Shown here: in pieces, positions 1-9,085 of the stretch
Position numbering within the stretch: position 1 is the stretch's first letter
Layout of the letters: each line of letters starts with the position of its first letter
Source of the DNA: Gp6-AA40 sp035293405
GTDB lineage: Bacteria > Acidobacteriota > Vicinamibacteria > Vicinamibacterales > UBA2999
Direction: 5' to 3'
Assembly (NCBI GenBank): GCA_035293405.1
Contig: DATDOE010000058.1
Span: forward strand, 90,466-154,465
Length of the DNA: 64,000 nt
Position numbers and translations under genes: made by a program
The notes under the pieces: generated by a model
The model's database searches: none
What the model saw: the letters and a program-made list of their open reading frames with translations, nothing else
What the model was told of the DNA's origin: nothing

Positions 1-1
1 C

Positions 2-964
2 GCCAACTCCTTCCTCCGAGTTGCCCCCGCTCGCGATACGGACGACCCGCCTCGCGCGGAAGTCCTGCCGATTCCAAAGACGCTCGAGCACGCGACCGCG
101 GTCGGACGCGTCGATGCCACGAGCCCATCGCTGTTCCAGTCGATGGACGCCGCGGGCGAGAACGCTGATCTCGCCATCGCGATGGCCGAGATCTTTTCAG
201 GGGAAATCGATTTCAATTCCGAGCTGCAGCCGGGCGACCGCTATTCGGTCGCGTTCGAGCGGTTCAGACGCGAAGGCCGGCCGTTCTCGTACGGCGTGAT
301 CACCGCCGCATCGTTTGAGAACGACGGGCGTGTGCTGCGCGCGATCCGCTTCGGCCCGCCGGGAAGCAAGCCTGGGTACTACGACGAGCAGGGCCGTTCG
401 GTGCGCCGGTTCTTCCTCCGGTCGCCGCTGAAGTTCGTGCCACAGGTCACATCAGGCTTCTCCACGAGCCGCATGCATCCCGTGGTGCACACCGCGCGTG
501 CCCATCGAGGAGTGGACTACGGTGCGGCCCAGGGCGCGCCGGTCATCGCGGTGGCCGCCGGACGAGTGGTCTCGGCGACATTCGACAATGCCAATGGCCG
601 CATGGTGCGATTGCGACATGCCTCCGGCTACGAGTCCTTTTACCTGCACCTGTCAGCCTTTGCCGCCGGGATCAGGGCCGGTGCGCACGTTGATCAGGGT
701 GACATGCTTGGACGTGTGGGTTCGACGGGGCTGGCGACGGGCCCGCACCTCCACTACGGCTTGAAAAAGAACGGCGGGTTCGTGAATCCACTGCGCGAGC
801 AGCGGAACATGCCGCCGGCCGAGGCCGTGCCGGCATCGATGATGGCCGCCTTCCAGGTCGAGCGAGACCGGGCGCTTGCGGAACTCGCGTCGAGCGCCAG
901 TTCCGCCGTCGGGCCCGGCGCGGCTCCTGCTGTCGCGCCCGCCGCGGATCCCGCCTCCCGGTAG
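2..964 (+). CDS. M23 family metallopeptidase (5' end outside window)
   Basis: The frame is open from the first bases of the window, so the N-terminus is missing; the first internal ATG is at 143. The protein is a LytM/M23 zinc endopeptidase that should cleave peptidoglycan cross-bridges in the periplasm. The catalytic domain carries the HRGVDYGA box (the HxxxD zinc ligands) and the HLHYG box (HxH), encoded around 507-760. The region before it, with FNSELQPGDRYSVAFERF, is typical of the domain that precedes M23 in OpgA/NlpD-like cell-wall proteins. The C-terminus is an Ala/Pro-rich tail. Its TAG stop lies inside the -10-like hexamer of the next gene. Family assignment is firm; the exact role (division, elongation or remodelling) is not visible. 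Confidence 0.9.
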   Translation, partial: ANSFLRVAPARDTDDPPRAEVLPIPKTLEHATAVGRVDATSPSLFQSMDAAGENADLAIAMAEIFSGEIDFNSELQPGDRYSVAFERFRREGRPFSYGVITAASFENDGRVLRAIRFGPPGSKPGYYDEQGRSVRRFFLRSPLKFVPQVTSGFSTSRMHPVVHTARAHRGVDYGAAQGAPVIAVAAGRVVSATFDNANGRMVRLRHASGYESFYLHLSAFAAGIRAGAHVDQGDMLGRVGSTGLATGPHLHYGLKKNGGFVNPLREQRNMPPAEAVPASMMAAFQVERDRALAELASSASSAVGPGAAPAVAPAADPASR

Positions 965-967
965 AAT
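962..967 (+). promoter_or_regulatory. -10-like box directly before DUF1015 gene
   Basis: TAGAAT ends 6 nt before the ATG at 974, which would place the transcription start at or next to the start codon. No Shine-Dalgarno sequence is seen and no good -35 is recognisable. The TAG of this box is also the stop codon of the M23 gene. Confidence 0.45.
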
Positions 968-973
968 CTCTGT

Positions 974-2194
974 ATGGCGGCTCTCGTTCCCTTTCGCGCG
1001 CTTCGTCCGGCTCCGGCAGCGGCCGCGCGAGTCGCAGCGGTTCCCTACGACGTCGTCAGCACCGAGGAAGCGCAGGCGCTGGCGGCGGGCAATCCACTGA
1101 GCTTTCTGCACGTCTCGCGGGCAGAGATCGATTTGCCCCGCGATGCCAATCCGTACTCAGACGTGGTGTACGCAAAAGCGCAGGCGAATCTTCAGCGGCT
1201 GAAGACCGATGCGCCCCTGATCATGGAGGACGCTCCGAGCCTGTATGTGTACAGGCTGCGGATGGGTGCCGTCAGCCAGACCGGTGTGGCGGCCTGCTAT
1301 TCGCTCGACGAGTACGAGCGCGACGTCATCAAGAAGCACGAGCGGACCCGGCGCGACAAGGAAGATGATCGGACCCGCCATGTGCTGGAGCTCCGCGCGC
1401 AGACCGGGCCGGTATTCCTGATCCATCGCGGTGTGGCCACGATCGATCAAGTGGTCGAACACGCCGCGGCGGCCAGGCCGCCGCTCTATGACTTCACCGC
1501 GACCGATGGTGTGCAGCACACGGTGTGGCGAGTCGATCCACGCGACGAAAGCAAGCTGGTCGAGGCATTCGGGACCGTTCCAGCGCTCTATATTGCGGAT
1601 GGACATCATCGGGCCGCGAGCGCTGCGCGCGCGCGACAGCAGTTGCGTGGGGCGAGCGGCGCACCCGGCGAGTGGGACACCGTTCTGGCGGTGGCGTTTC
1701 CTGCCGCCCAGGTACACGTGCTGCCCTACAACCGCGTCGTCAAGGATCTGGCGACGCTGACCCCAGAGACGCTCCTGCAGGGGCTGCAACAGCGATTCAC
1801 TGTGAGGGACGGGTCGCCAACGCCGGAACAGCGAGGCGACGTGGGGATGTTCCTGGACGGGCGATGGCACACGATCGTACTGGGAGAGAGCCCGGCAGGC
1901 GCCACCGCCATGGACCGTCTGGACGTGAGCCGCCTGCAGGACCTGGTGTTGGGCCCCCTCCTCGGAATCGGAGACGTACGTACCAGCAAGCGCATCGACT
2001 TCGTCGGTGGCGTGCGCGGATCCGCGGAGCTCGAGAAGCTGGTGCGATCGGGGCGTGCGGCCGTGGCGTTCTCGTTGTACCCGGTGAGTGCCGACGACCT
2101 GATGACGATTGCCGACGCAGGCGGCATCATGCCGCCGAAGTCCACCTGGTTCGAGCCCAAGCTCAGGGACGGGCTGTTGTCGCACCTGATCTAG
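974..2194 (+). CDS. DUF1015 family protein
   Basis: A 406-residue protein matching the DUF1015 family along its length. The N-terminus (MAALVPFRALRP, then VPYDVVS) and the central YIADGHHRAASA stretch are the recognisable family blocks. The DGHHR motif suggests a metal- or phosphate-binding site, but the family has no established biochemical role. In many bacteria DUF1015 genes sit next to serine biosynthesis genes, and here serC starts 13 nt after its stop. No signal peptide or membrane segment is seen, so it should be cytoplasmic. Confidence 0.85.
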   Translation: MAALVPFRALRPAPAAAARVAAVPYDVVSTEEAQALAAGNPLSFLHVSRAEIDLPRDANPYSDVVYAKAQANLQRLKTDAPLIMEDAPSLYVYRLRMGAVSQTGVAACYSLDEYERDVIKKHERTRRDKEDDRTRHVLELRAQTGPVFLIHRGVATIDQVVEHAAAARPPLYDFTATDGVQHTVWRVDPRDESKLVEAFGTVPALYIADGHHRAASAARARQQLRGASGAPGEWDTVLAVAFPAAQVHVLPYNRVVKDLATLTPETLLQGLQQRFTVRDGSPTPEQRGDVGMFLDGRWHTIVLGESPAGATAMDRLDVSRLQDLVLGPLLGIGDVRTSKRIDFVGGVRGSAELEKLVRSGRAAVAFSLYPVSADDLMTIADAGGIMPPKSTWFEPKLRDGLLSHLI

Positions 2195-2207
2195 TACGCT
2201 ACTGGCC

Positions 2208-3293
2208 ATGCCCTCCCGTATTTTCAATTTCTCTGCTGGTCCTGCTGTGATGCCCGCGCCTGTGCTCGAGCAAGCGCAGCGCGACCTGTTGTCGTTGCCA
2301 GGCGTCGGCATGTCGGTCATGGAGATCAGCCATCGCTCGAAGGCGTTCGAAGATCTCCTCAACGGTGCGATTGCCAATATCCGCGAACTGGCTGGCGTGC
2401 CCGAGAGCTATCGGATCCTGATGCTTCAAGGCGGCGCCAGCCTGCAGTTCTCGATGGTGCCCATGAACCTGCTGGGTCTGGGCGCAACCGCCGACTACGT
2501 CGACACCGGCACATGGGCCGACAAGGCCGTCAAGGAAGGCAAGCGCGTCGGCAAGGTCCACATCACGGGTTCGACCAAGGCCGACAACTACAACCGCATT
2601 CCCACGCCGGGCGAATTGGCGCTGACGCCGGGCGCCGCCTATGTGCACATCACGACGAACAACACCATCGAGGGCACCGAGTGGCGGACGCTCCCCGATG
2701 TGGGCGACGCGCCGCTCGTGGCTGACGCCTCGTCCAATATCTTCAGCCGTCCGATCGACGTCGGCCGATTCGGTGTCATCTACGCCGGCGCGCAGAAGAA
2801 CCTCGGGCCGTCCGGCGTGACCCTCGTCATGGTTCGCGAAGAGCTGCTGTCACGCTCGCAAGACAGCCTGCCGACGATGATGAGTTACAAGGTGCTGTCG
2901 GAGAACAACTCGCTCTACAACACGCCGAATACATGGGGTATCTACATCCTCGGGCTCACGATGGAGTGGATCAAGTCGCTGGGAGGACTGGCGGCCATCG
3001 CGCGCATCAACGAGCGCAAGGCCGCGACGCTCTACGGTGAGATCGATCGAACCGGGTTCTATCGCGGCACCGCGCAAAAAGACAGCCGGTCGCTGATGAA
3101 CGTCACGTTCCGGCTCCCGAGTGAAGCGCTCGAAAAGACGTTCGACAAGGAAGCCACGGCCGCTGGCTTCGATGGCCTCAAGGGGCATCGGTCGGTCGGC
3201 GGCATGCGCGCCTCGATCTACAACGCCTTTCCCGAAGACGGCGTCGCAGCGCTCGTGCAGTTCATGCGCGAGTTCGAGCGCACGAGGGGATAG
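2208..3293 (+). CDS. serC: phosphoserine aminotransferase
   Basis: Class-V aminotransferase that makes phosphoserine from 3-phosphohydroxypyruvate and glutamate (serine synthesis; it also acts in the pyridoxine pathway of some bacteria). The 361 residues equal the usual family length. The N-terminus IFNFSAGPAVMP and the PLP-lysine motif YAGAQKNLGPSG (Lys197) are diagnostic. The ATG is the first residue of the conserved N-terminus. A weak TACGCT box lies 7 nt upstream. It follows the DUF1015 gene closely, likely as one unit. Confidence 0.96.
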   Translation: MPSRIFNFSAGPAVMPAPVLEQAQRDLLSLPGVGMSVMEISHRSKAFEDLLNGAIANIRELAGVPESYRILMLQGGASLQFSMVPMNLLGLGATADYVDTGTWADKAVKEGKRVGKVHITGSTKADNYNRIPTPGELALTPGAAYVHITTNNTIEGTEWRTLPDVGDAPLVADASSNIFSRPIDVGRFGVIYAGAQKNLGPSGVTLVMVREELLSRSQDSLPTMMSYKVLSENNSLYNTPNTWGIYILGLTMEWIKSLGGLAAIARINERKAATLYGEIDRTGFYRGTAQKDSRSLMNVTFRLPSEALEKTFDKEATAAGFDGLKGHRSVGGMRASIYNAFPEDGVAALVQFMREFERTRG

Positions 3294-3304
3294 GAACAAG
3301 AATT

Positions 3305-3376
3305 ACGACACACCGAGGCGGTGAGGCACCGAGGTACGTTTTGTGACGAAATAGCCGCGGTGCCTCGGTGTGTCGT
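3305..3376. repeat. inverted repeat between serC and pcnB
   Basis: Perfect 15-bp arms (ACGACACACCGAGGC at 3305-3319 and its complement at 3362-3376) lie between two convergent genes. A second partial copy of the left arm (GAGGCACCGAGG, about 3323-3334) can pair alternatively with the right arm. It could work as a bidirectional terminator or be a REP-like element; there is no T tract. Confidence 0.6.
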
Positions 3377-3378
3377 GA

Positions 3379-4680
3379 TCAGGAAGTCGTGGGTCGAAAC
3401 GGCCGCCGGCGCCGGCGCCGCCGACGCCGGCGAGGCGGGGCGTCCGCCGCTTCTGCCTCGCCTTCGAATGTGCCGGCCGCCTCGATGAACCCCCGCCAGT
3501 GCTCGACGACTTCCGGCGTCTGACCGTGAATCTCCAGCCAGGTCATCGCTTCTTTGAACGGACCGCGGTGCATCAACGTGCGCTTCGCACGGGGTGACAG
3601 GTTCATGTCCATCAGGCGCTGCTGCAGGCCAAGGATCTGGCGGAACCGTTCGACGTCGCGACGGGCCAGTGGCAGCATCCCGATCGACAAACGCGGCTCT
3701 TTCCCCCGGTCGTCCTCGACTGCCGTTGCGGCTGACAGGCTTCGCAGCGTGTACCCGAGCGGCACGAGCAGCGATCCAAGCAGAATGGCGTTCGTCAACG
3801 TGTCGGGGCTGTCCTCGAAGCGCCGCCGGTAGGCATCGAGCGCGCTCAGTGATCGCCAGAGGTGCGCGTCAGCATGCGTCTGAAGGTCGTGTGCGATCGG
3901 CTCCAGCAACCGCCTCTCAGCCATCATCCGGAATGCCTGCTCGGCGGCTCCAGAGCGGAGAAGCTTGTAGAACTCTTCGATCAGGCGGGCCGGGGCGCTG
4001 CGCGTGATCTCACCGCGCGTCGAGGCAATCGCCTGATCGATCGGGGCGTCGATCCGGAAGCCGAGCCGCGCGGCCATCGTGACGGCTCGAAGCATACGGA
4101 CAGGGTCCTCCTGGAAGCGCTCCGTCGGCTCACCAATGCAGCGGACCAGACCGGCACGCAGGTCGTCGAGGCCGCCCGTGTAATCGATGATCGAGAACGT
4201 CGCGATGTCGTAGAAGAGCGCGTTGATCGTGAAATCGCGCCGGAAGGCGTCCTCTTCGGGCGTGCCGAACGTGTTGTCGCGATGGACGAGACGGTCGGCG
4301 TCCTCGCCCGCGGCGTTCTGGGGAGGTGCCTCCGGCTGCGGCGGCTCCTCGGCGGCGGCCAGTTCCTCCGCCGAGACGGGCCGGCGGAAGGTGGCGACCT
4401 CGATGGTCTTCGTGCCGAACCGGACGTGGGCGAGCCGGAACCGCCGGCCGATGATCCAGCAGTTCCTGAACAGCTTCTTGACCTGGTAGGGATGGGCCGA
4501 CGTGCCGATATCGAAGTCCTTTGGACGACGGCCCAGGAGCAGGTCACGGACGCTGCCGCCAACCAGGTACGCGATGTAGTGGCTCTGATGGAGCCGGTAG
4601 AGCACCTTCAACGCGTCGGGATCGATCTGTTTACGTGAAATCGAATGCGCGTCCCGCGCAACGATGACCGGCTCACCCAT
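3379..4680 (-). CDS. pcnB: poly(A) polymerase / CCA-type tRNA nucleotidyltransferase
   Basis: Class-II nucleotidyltransferase of 433 residues. The head domain shows YLVGGSVRDLLLGRRPKDFDIG, with the GGxVRD fold motif and the DxD catalytic pair, then RRDFTINALFYD and the RNA-binding stretch EDPVRMLRAVTMAARLGF. The GRRFRLAHVRFG segment resembles PcnB poly(A) polymerases more than CCA enzymes, so PcnB (3'-tailing of RNA for decay) is preferred, although a CCA-adding role cannot be ruled out from sequence. The extreme C-terminus is a run of ten arginines followed by PFRPTTS, a basic RNA-binding-like tail. The start is supported by a TACAAT box 9 nt upstream. Confidence 0.85.
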   Translation of the reverse strand: MGEPVIVARDAHSISRKQIDPDALKVLYRLHQSHYIAYLVGGSVRDLLLGRRPKDFDIGTSAHPYQVKKLFRNCWIIGRRFRLAHVRFGTKTIEVATFRRPVSAEELAAAEEPPQPEAPPQNAAGEDADRLVHRDNTFGTPEEDAFRRDFTINALFYDIATFSIIDYTGGLDDLRAGLVRCIGEPTERFQEDPVRMLRAVTMAARLGFRIDAPIDQAIASTRGEITRSAPARLIEEFYKLLRSGAAEQAFRMMAERRLLEPIAHDLQTHADAHLWRSLSALDAYRRRFEDSPDTLTNAILLGSLLVPLGYTLRSLSAATAVEDDRGKEPRLSIGMLPLARRDVERFRQILGLQQRLMDMNLSPRAKRTLMHRGPFKEAMTWLEIHGQTPEVVEHWRGFIEAAGTFEGEAEAADAPPRRRRRRRRRRPFRPTTS

Positions 4681-4689
4681 CGACCACAG

Positions 4690-4695
4690 ATTGTA
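4690..4695 (-). promoter_or_regulatory. -10-like box for pcnB
   Basis: On the minus strand TACAAT ends 9 nt before the pcnB ATG and no ribosome binding site is visible. This is compatible with a near-leaderless transcript. Confidence 0.45.
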
Positions 4696-4759
4696 GGCCG
4701 AACTTGCTTGAGAGTTGGGGTTGGCCTTCGAGGGTGGGAATGGGGAGTTGAAGATGCGC

Positions 4760-4765
4760 TAGGAT
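4760..4765 (+). promoter_or_regulatory. -10-like box for secreted TPR-like gene
   Basis: TAGGAT ends exactly 6 nt before the ATG at 4772 with no Shine-Dalgarno sequence between. This is the spacing expected for leaderless mRNA. Confidence 0.4.
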
Positions 4766-4771
4766 CCAGTC

Positions 4772-5581
4772 ATGCGGACGTTTGCCGTCGCCATGGCCCT
4801 GCTGATTCTGGGGGCGCTCGCTCCCACGGCGTGGGCGGCCGAGCCGCCGGCGCTCGCCAAAGCGCGGGCCCTCTACAACGCGGCGAATTACGAAGGGGCG
4901 ATTGACGCCGCTGCGGTCGCGCGCCGGCAGGCCCCCTGGGCGGACGCTGCAGCACTCGTCATCGCCCGCTCGCACCTGGAACGCTATCGGCAGAGCGCCG
5001 ACGCACGAGACCTGGTTGCGGCGCGCGAGACCTTCGGCACCGTCAAAGCCGCGGCCCTGACCCCAAGAGATCAGGTCGACTTGATCATCGGGCTCGGCCT
5101 GTCGCTGCATATGAGCGAGATCTTCGGCGCGGCGGCGAACCTCTTCGATACCGCGCTTATCAAGGCGTCGATGCTGAGCCCTCGCGATCGGCTGATGCTC
5201 CTCGATTGGTGGGCCACCGCCCTCGATCGCGAAGCGCAGACGCGACCGGCCGATCGGCGCCGCGTGGTATTCGAGCGGATCGGCGCGCGGATGGAAGAGG
5301 AGTTGCGGCAGGATCCGGGCAGTTCCGTCGCGAACTACTGGCTCGCGGTCGCGGCGCGCGGCGCCGGCGATGTTGATGCCGCCTGGAGTGCGGCCGTTGC
5401 CGCGTGGGTGCGATCCACGCTCTCGCCGGAGACGACCGAGCAGCTCCGCGCCGATCTCGATCGGCTCGTCATGCAGGCGCTGATCCCTGAACGCTCGCGG
5501 GTCATGGTCGCCCGTGATCCCCAGGAAGCGGTCTCGGCCCTTCGCGCCGAATGGGAGCTCGTCAAGCAGCAGTGGAAGTAG
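4772..5581 (+). CDS. secreted helical-repeat (TPR-like) protein, function unknown
   Basis: A 269-residue protein with a clear signal peptide (MRTFAVAMALLILGALAPTA, cleavage probably after AWA near residue 22). The remainder is almost entirely helical and Ala/Arg rich, with repeated pairs such as ALYNAANYEGAIDAA and DLVAARETFGTVKAAA that look like degenerate tetratricopeptide repeats. It is therefore probably a periplasmic protein-interaction scaffold. No catalytic motif is seen. It converges with polA, with only 3 nt between the two stops. I do not recognise a named family. Confidence 0.7.
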   Translation: MRTFAVAMALLILGALAPTAWAAEPPALAKARALYNAANYEGAIDAAAVARRQAPWADAAALVIARSHLERYRQSADARDLVAARETFGTVKAAALTPRDQVDLIIGLGLSLHMSEIFGAAANLFDTALIKASMLSPRDRLMLLDWWATALDREAQTRPADRRRVVFERIGARMEEELRQDPGSSVANYWLAVAARGAGDVDAAWSAAVAAWVRSTLSPETTEQLRADLDRLVMQALIPERSRVMVARDPQEAVSALRAEWELVKQQWK

Positions 5582-5584
5582 CCC

Positions 5585-8299
5585 CTAGGGCTTGGCATCC
5601 TTCCAGTTCTCCCCGATTCCCACATCCACAGTTAGCGGCACGCTCAGCGAGACGGCCTGCTCCATGCGCTCGCGCACGACCGTCGCGGCCTCTGGCGCTT
5701 CCTCCTGCGTGCACTCGAAGAGCAACTCGTCATGGACCGTCAGGATCATGCGCGCCGTGAGGCCCCGCCTGGGTAGCTCGGCATGGAGGTCGATCATGGC
5801 CTTCTTCAGGATGTCCGCGGCCGTACCTTGGATAGGCATGTTCACGGCCTCCCGTTCCGCCTGACTGCGCATCTGGAAATTGCGGCTCGTCAGATTCGGC
5901 ACGAGACGACGCCGTCCGAACATGGTCCGTACGACTCCGGTCTGGCGGGCTTCCTCGAGCATGCGGTCGATGAACTCGCGCACGCGAGGGAATCCGACAA
6001 AGTAGGCACTGATGAACTCCTGTGCCGCCTCCTGTGTGACGTTGATGTCTTTGGCCAGTGTGAACGCCGTCTTCCCGTAGAGCACGGCGTAGTTGACCAT
6101 CTTGGACCGGCTGCGCAGTTCGTGGACGCCGAGGCCGCTATCGGCGCCGAAGAGTTTCAGCCCGGTCCGTTCATGGATATCCTCCCCGCCGCGAAACGCC
6201 TCGATGAGCGCGTCTTCGCCGGCCATGTGCGCGAGCACCCGAAGCTCGATCTGCGAGTAGTCGGCGGAGATCAGCACATGACCCGGAGCCGCAATGAACG
6301 CGCGCCGGATCTCCCGTCCGATCTCCGTGCGAATGGGAATGTTCTGCAGGTTTGGATCGGAGCTGCTCAAGCGGCCTGTCGCCGCCACTGCCTGGTTGAA
6401 GCTGGTATGCACGCGGCCGGTCGCCGGCAGGACGATGAGCGGGAGCGCGTCGATGTAGGTGCTCTTCAACTTGTGCAGACCGCGCCAGTCGAGGATGAGG
6501 CGCGGGAGCTCGTGTGAGAGGGCCAGTTCTTCGAGTACTTCCGCGGCCGTCGAGGCCGAGCGTGTCTTGCCGGTCCTCTTTGCCGAGGGAAGATCGAGCT
6601 TCTCGAACAGGATCTTTCCGAGCTGTTGCGGCGAGTTGACGTTGAACTCCTCGCCTGCCAGCTCGTAGATGCGAGCCGTGTACTGCGCGAGCGACTGCTC
6701 GAGTTGGCGCGATTGGATCGCGAGCGCGGCGCCATCGACGAGGATGCCCGCGCGTTCGATGTCGGCCAGCACCGGGACCAGCGGCATTTCCAGCTCGCGA
6801 AATATCGAATCGAGCTGTCCGGCCGACAGCAGCGGCGGCAGGACGCGCGACAACTGCCACGCCAGGTCGGCGCGTTCGCCGGCGAAGCTGAGAACCGCCT
6901 CAGGCGACAGGCGGGCGACCGGCTGGGCGCGCGTACCCTTTCCACTGATACCCGCCTCGGTCAGGGCGCGGTATCCGAGATGTTCGAGCGCGGTCTCCTC
7001 GAGGGCGTGGCTCGACCTGGTGGCATCGAGCAGGTAGCTGGCGAGCATCGTATCGAAATCGACCCCGCGCAGCGTGATGCCATGACGCGCGAGCAGCATC
7101 ATGTCGAACTTGAGGTCGTGGCCCACCTTGTGAACCGCAGGGTCTTCGAGCAGCGGACGGAGACGATCGAGCGCCGCGGTTCTGCTCACCTGGATCGGCA
7201 CGCTGGCCGCGGCCAGGAGATCGCCGCTCTCATCGTCGCCCTGGTGCCCGAGGGGCAGATACCGCGCCTGCCGATCCTGGCGTGAGAAGGACACCCCGAC
7301 GATCTCCGCGCGCATCGCCGACCCCTGACTCGGAATCACGCGCAGCGCAAACGCGGCGCTCGACCGCAGATCGGCGAGAAGCGCGTCGAGCTCCGCGAGT
7401 GACGTGACGAGCGCATAGTCCGTCTCAACGCTGTCAGCCGTGGGGGCGTAGTCGTTGACCAGCGTCCGGAATGCCAGACGAGTGAACAGCTCGTAACAGC
7501 GTTCGCGCGAGGCGCCCTGATAGCGCAGCGACTCGAAGTCGACCTCGAGCGGCACATCCGTGCGAATCGTCACCAGCTGGCGGCTCCGAAGCGCATCCTC
7601 ACGGTGGGTCACCAGGGCTTCACGCTGTTTCGGCTTGAGCTCGGCGGCGCGCTCCAGCAGGGCGTCGAGACCACCGTACTGCGTCACGAGATCGATGGCG
7701 CCCTTCTTACCGATACCGGGCACGCCCGCCACGTTGTCGCTCGTATCGCCGACGAGCGCAAGCACGTCGACGACCTGTGACGGCTGCACGCCGAACTTCT
7801 CGACGACGCCCTGCTCGTCGAACCAGGCTCCCTCTTCTCGAGGGTCGTACACGCGAATCCCGTCGCGCACGAGCTGGAAGAAGTCTTTGTCGATCGACAC
7901 GATCGCCACGTCGTAGCCGGACGCGAGTGCCCGCGTGGCCACGGTGCCGATCACATCGTCGGCCTCATACCCCTTACTGGTCAGGATCGGAACGCCCAGC
8001 GCTCGACACGCCTCGTGAACCCAATTGATCTGTTCCGCGAGGTCGTCGGGCATCGCCACGCGGTTGGCCTTGTAGTCGGCGGCAATCTCATCGCGGAACG
8101 TCGGACCCGCCAGATCGAACGAGGCGGCGATGTAGGTCGGTGCGTGATCGACGATCAGCTTGCGCAGCATCGTCACGAAGACGTACACCGCGTGCGTGCT
8201 CTGTCCTTCCTGGTTCGACAGCCCTCGACCGCGGAAGGCGTGGTACGCGCGGTACATCTGGGAGCTGCCGTCGATCAGGAACATCCTCTGGCGGGCCAT
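5585..8299 (-). CDS. polA: DNA polymerase I
   Basis: Family-A polymerase of 904 residues for Okazaki fragment processing and repair. Domains in order: 5'-3' exonuclease/flap nuclease (about 1-290; FLIDGSSQMYRAYHAF, YEADDVIGT, GDTSDNVAGVPGIGKKGA), a 3'-5' exonuclease-like domain (about 295-490), and the polymerase (about 495-904) with motif A DYSQIELRVLAH (Asp680), O-helix RSKMVNYAVLYG and motif C VHDELL (Asp857). The exonuclease domain looks dead: the DxE pair is replaced (FALRVI, Arg320/Ile322), the YxxxD motif reads FAGER (Phe472, Arg476), and only Asp399 remains. The O-helix position equivalent to E. coli Phe762 is Tyr736. It starts back-to-back with a lipoprotein gene across 24 bp. Confidence 0.97.
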   Translation of the reverse strand: MARQRMFLIDGSSQMYRAYHAFRGRGLSNQEGQSTHAVYVFVTMLRKLIVDHAPTYIAASFDLAGPTFRDEIAADYKANRVAMPDDLAEQINWVHEACRALGVPILTSKGYEADDVIGTVATRALASGYDVAIVSIDKDFFQLVRDGIRVYDPREEGAWFDEQGVVEKFGVQPSQVVDVLALVGDTSDNVAGVPGIGKKGAIDLVTQYGGLDALLERAAELKPKQREALVTHREDALRSRQLVTIRTDVPLEVDFESLRYQGASRERCYELFTRLAFRTLVNDYAPTADSVETDYALVTSLAELDALLADLRSSAAFALRVIPSQGSAMRAEIVGVSFSRQDRQARYLPLGHQGDDESGDLLAAASVPIQVSRTAALDRLRPLLEDPAVHKVGHDLKFDMMLLARHGITLRGVDFDTMLASYLLDATRSSHALEETALEHLGYRALTEAGISGKGTRAQPVARLSPEAVLSFAGERADLAWQLSRVLPPLLSAGQLDSIFRELEMPLVPVLADIERAGILVDGAALAIQSRQLEQSLAQYTARIYELAGEEFNVNSPQQLGKILFEKLDLPSAKRTGKTRSASTAAEVLEELALSHELPRLILDWRGLHKLKSTYIDALPLIVLPATGRVHTSFNQAVAATGRLSSSDPNLQNIPIRTEIGREIRRAFIAAPGHVLISADYSQIELRVLAHMAGEDALIEAFRGGEDIHERTGLKLFGADSGLGVHELRSRSKMVNYAVLYGKTAFTLAKDINVTQEAAQEFISAYFVGFPRVREFIDRMLEEARQTGVVRTMFGRRRLVPNLTSRNFQMRSQAEREAVNMPIQGTAADILKKAMIDLHAELPRRGLTARMILTVHDELLFECTQEEAPEAATVVRERMEQAVSLSVPLTVDVGIGENWKDAKP

Positions 8300-8305
8300 C
8301 TGATC

Positions 8306-8315
8306 ACGATATCAT
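8306..8315. promoter_or_regulatory. overlapping back-to-back -10 boxes between polA and lipoprotein gene
   Basis: The 24 bp between the two start codons hold ACGATATCAT. Read on the minus strand it gives TATCGT (8306-8311), ending 6 nt before the polA ATG. Read on the plus strand it gives TATCAT (8310-8315), ending 8 nt before the ATG at 8324. Neither gene has a Shine-Dalgarno sequence. Confidence 0.5.
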
Positions 8316-8323
8316 TGCCGTTC

Positions 8324-9085
8324 ATGCCGCTCGGGATGTTCCGCGCCGTGCTCTCGTTCACGGCCCTTGCCTGCGCGCTGGTGACGTCGGGTTGCGGCGG
8401 CCTCCTGAAGACCCAGTATGAGTACGAGGAGGAGTTGTACCTGTCCCTCGATGGGTCGGCGACGATCAACGTCAACGCGTCGGTCGCCTCGCTCGCGGCG
8501 CTGCGAGGTGTGGATCTGCCCATCGATCCCAAAGCGCGCGTCGATCGGGGCCGTGTGCGAGCACTGTTCGAGGCTCCAGGGGCCGAGGTCACGCGCGTGA
8601 GCCTGTCGCGCCGTCATGGCCGCCGCTTCGTGCACGTCAGCGTCGATGTGCGGGACGTACGTCAACTGCAGCGATTCCCGATGTTCTCGTGGTCGACCTA
8701 CCAGTTCGAGCGAGAGGGCGACGTGTTTGCGTATCGGCAACTGGTGGGCGCGCCCGCGAACCAGCCGGTCGGCGACGTCGGGTGGACGGGTGAGGAAGTC
8801 GTCATCTTCAGGATGCATATCCCGAGCGAGATTCCGTACCACAACGCGCCATCGAAGCGAACTGAGCGGGGAAACATTCTCGAGTGGGTGCAGCCGCTCC
8901 GCGAGAGGCTGAGCGGCACGCCAGTCGACGTGCACGTGCGGATGGAGCCGGAATCGATCCTCTACACCACACTGCTGCTCTTCGGACTCACCGTGGTCGC
9001 CGCCGCGATTGCCTTTGGCGTCGTCATCTGGTGGGTCGCGCGGCGCGGCCGCGAATCCGAAGAGCTGCCTCGTCCAGCGTTGTAA
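8324..9085 (+). CDS. lipoprotein with C-terminal membrane segment, function unknown
   Basis: The reading frame is open upstream into polA, but ATG 8324 is the plausible start: it gives a signal sequence (MPLGMFRAVLSFTALACALV) and a lipobox-like SGC around residue 25. The mature part begins LLKTQYEYEEELYLSLDGSATINVNASVASL. Near the C-terminus is one hydrophobic helix (LYTTLLLFGLTVVAAAIAFG) followed by an Arg-rich end. So it is probably an envelope protein anchored at both ends, or membrane-anchored only. No catalytic motif is seen. A strong hairpin directly follows the stop. Confidence 0.7.
   Translation: MPLGMFRAVLSFTALACALVTSGCGGLLKTQYEYEEELYLSLDGSATINVNASVASLAALRGVDLPIDPKARVDRGRVRALFEAPGAEVTRVSLSRRHGRRFVHVSVDVRDVRQLQRFPMFSWSTYQFEREGDVFAYRQLVGAPANQPVGDVGWTGEEVVIFRMHIPSEIPYHNAPSKRTERGNILEWVQPLRERLSGTPVDVHVRMEPESILYTTLLLFGLTVVAAAIAFGVVIWWVARRGRESEELPRPAL

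Noticed and set aside
8015..8323. Longer frame before the lipoprotein gene
   Set aside because: It is antisense to polA; the lipoprotein signal sequence starts at 8324.
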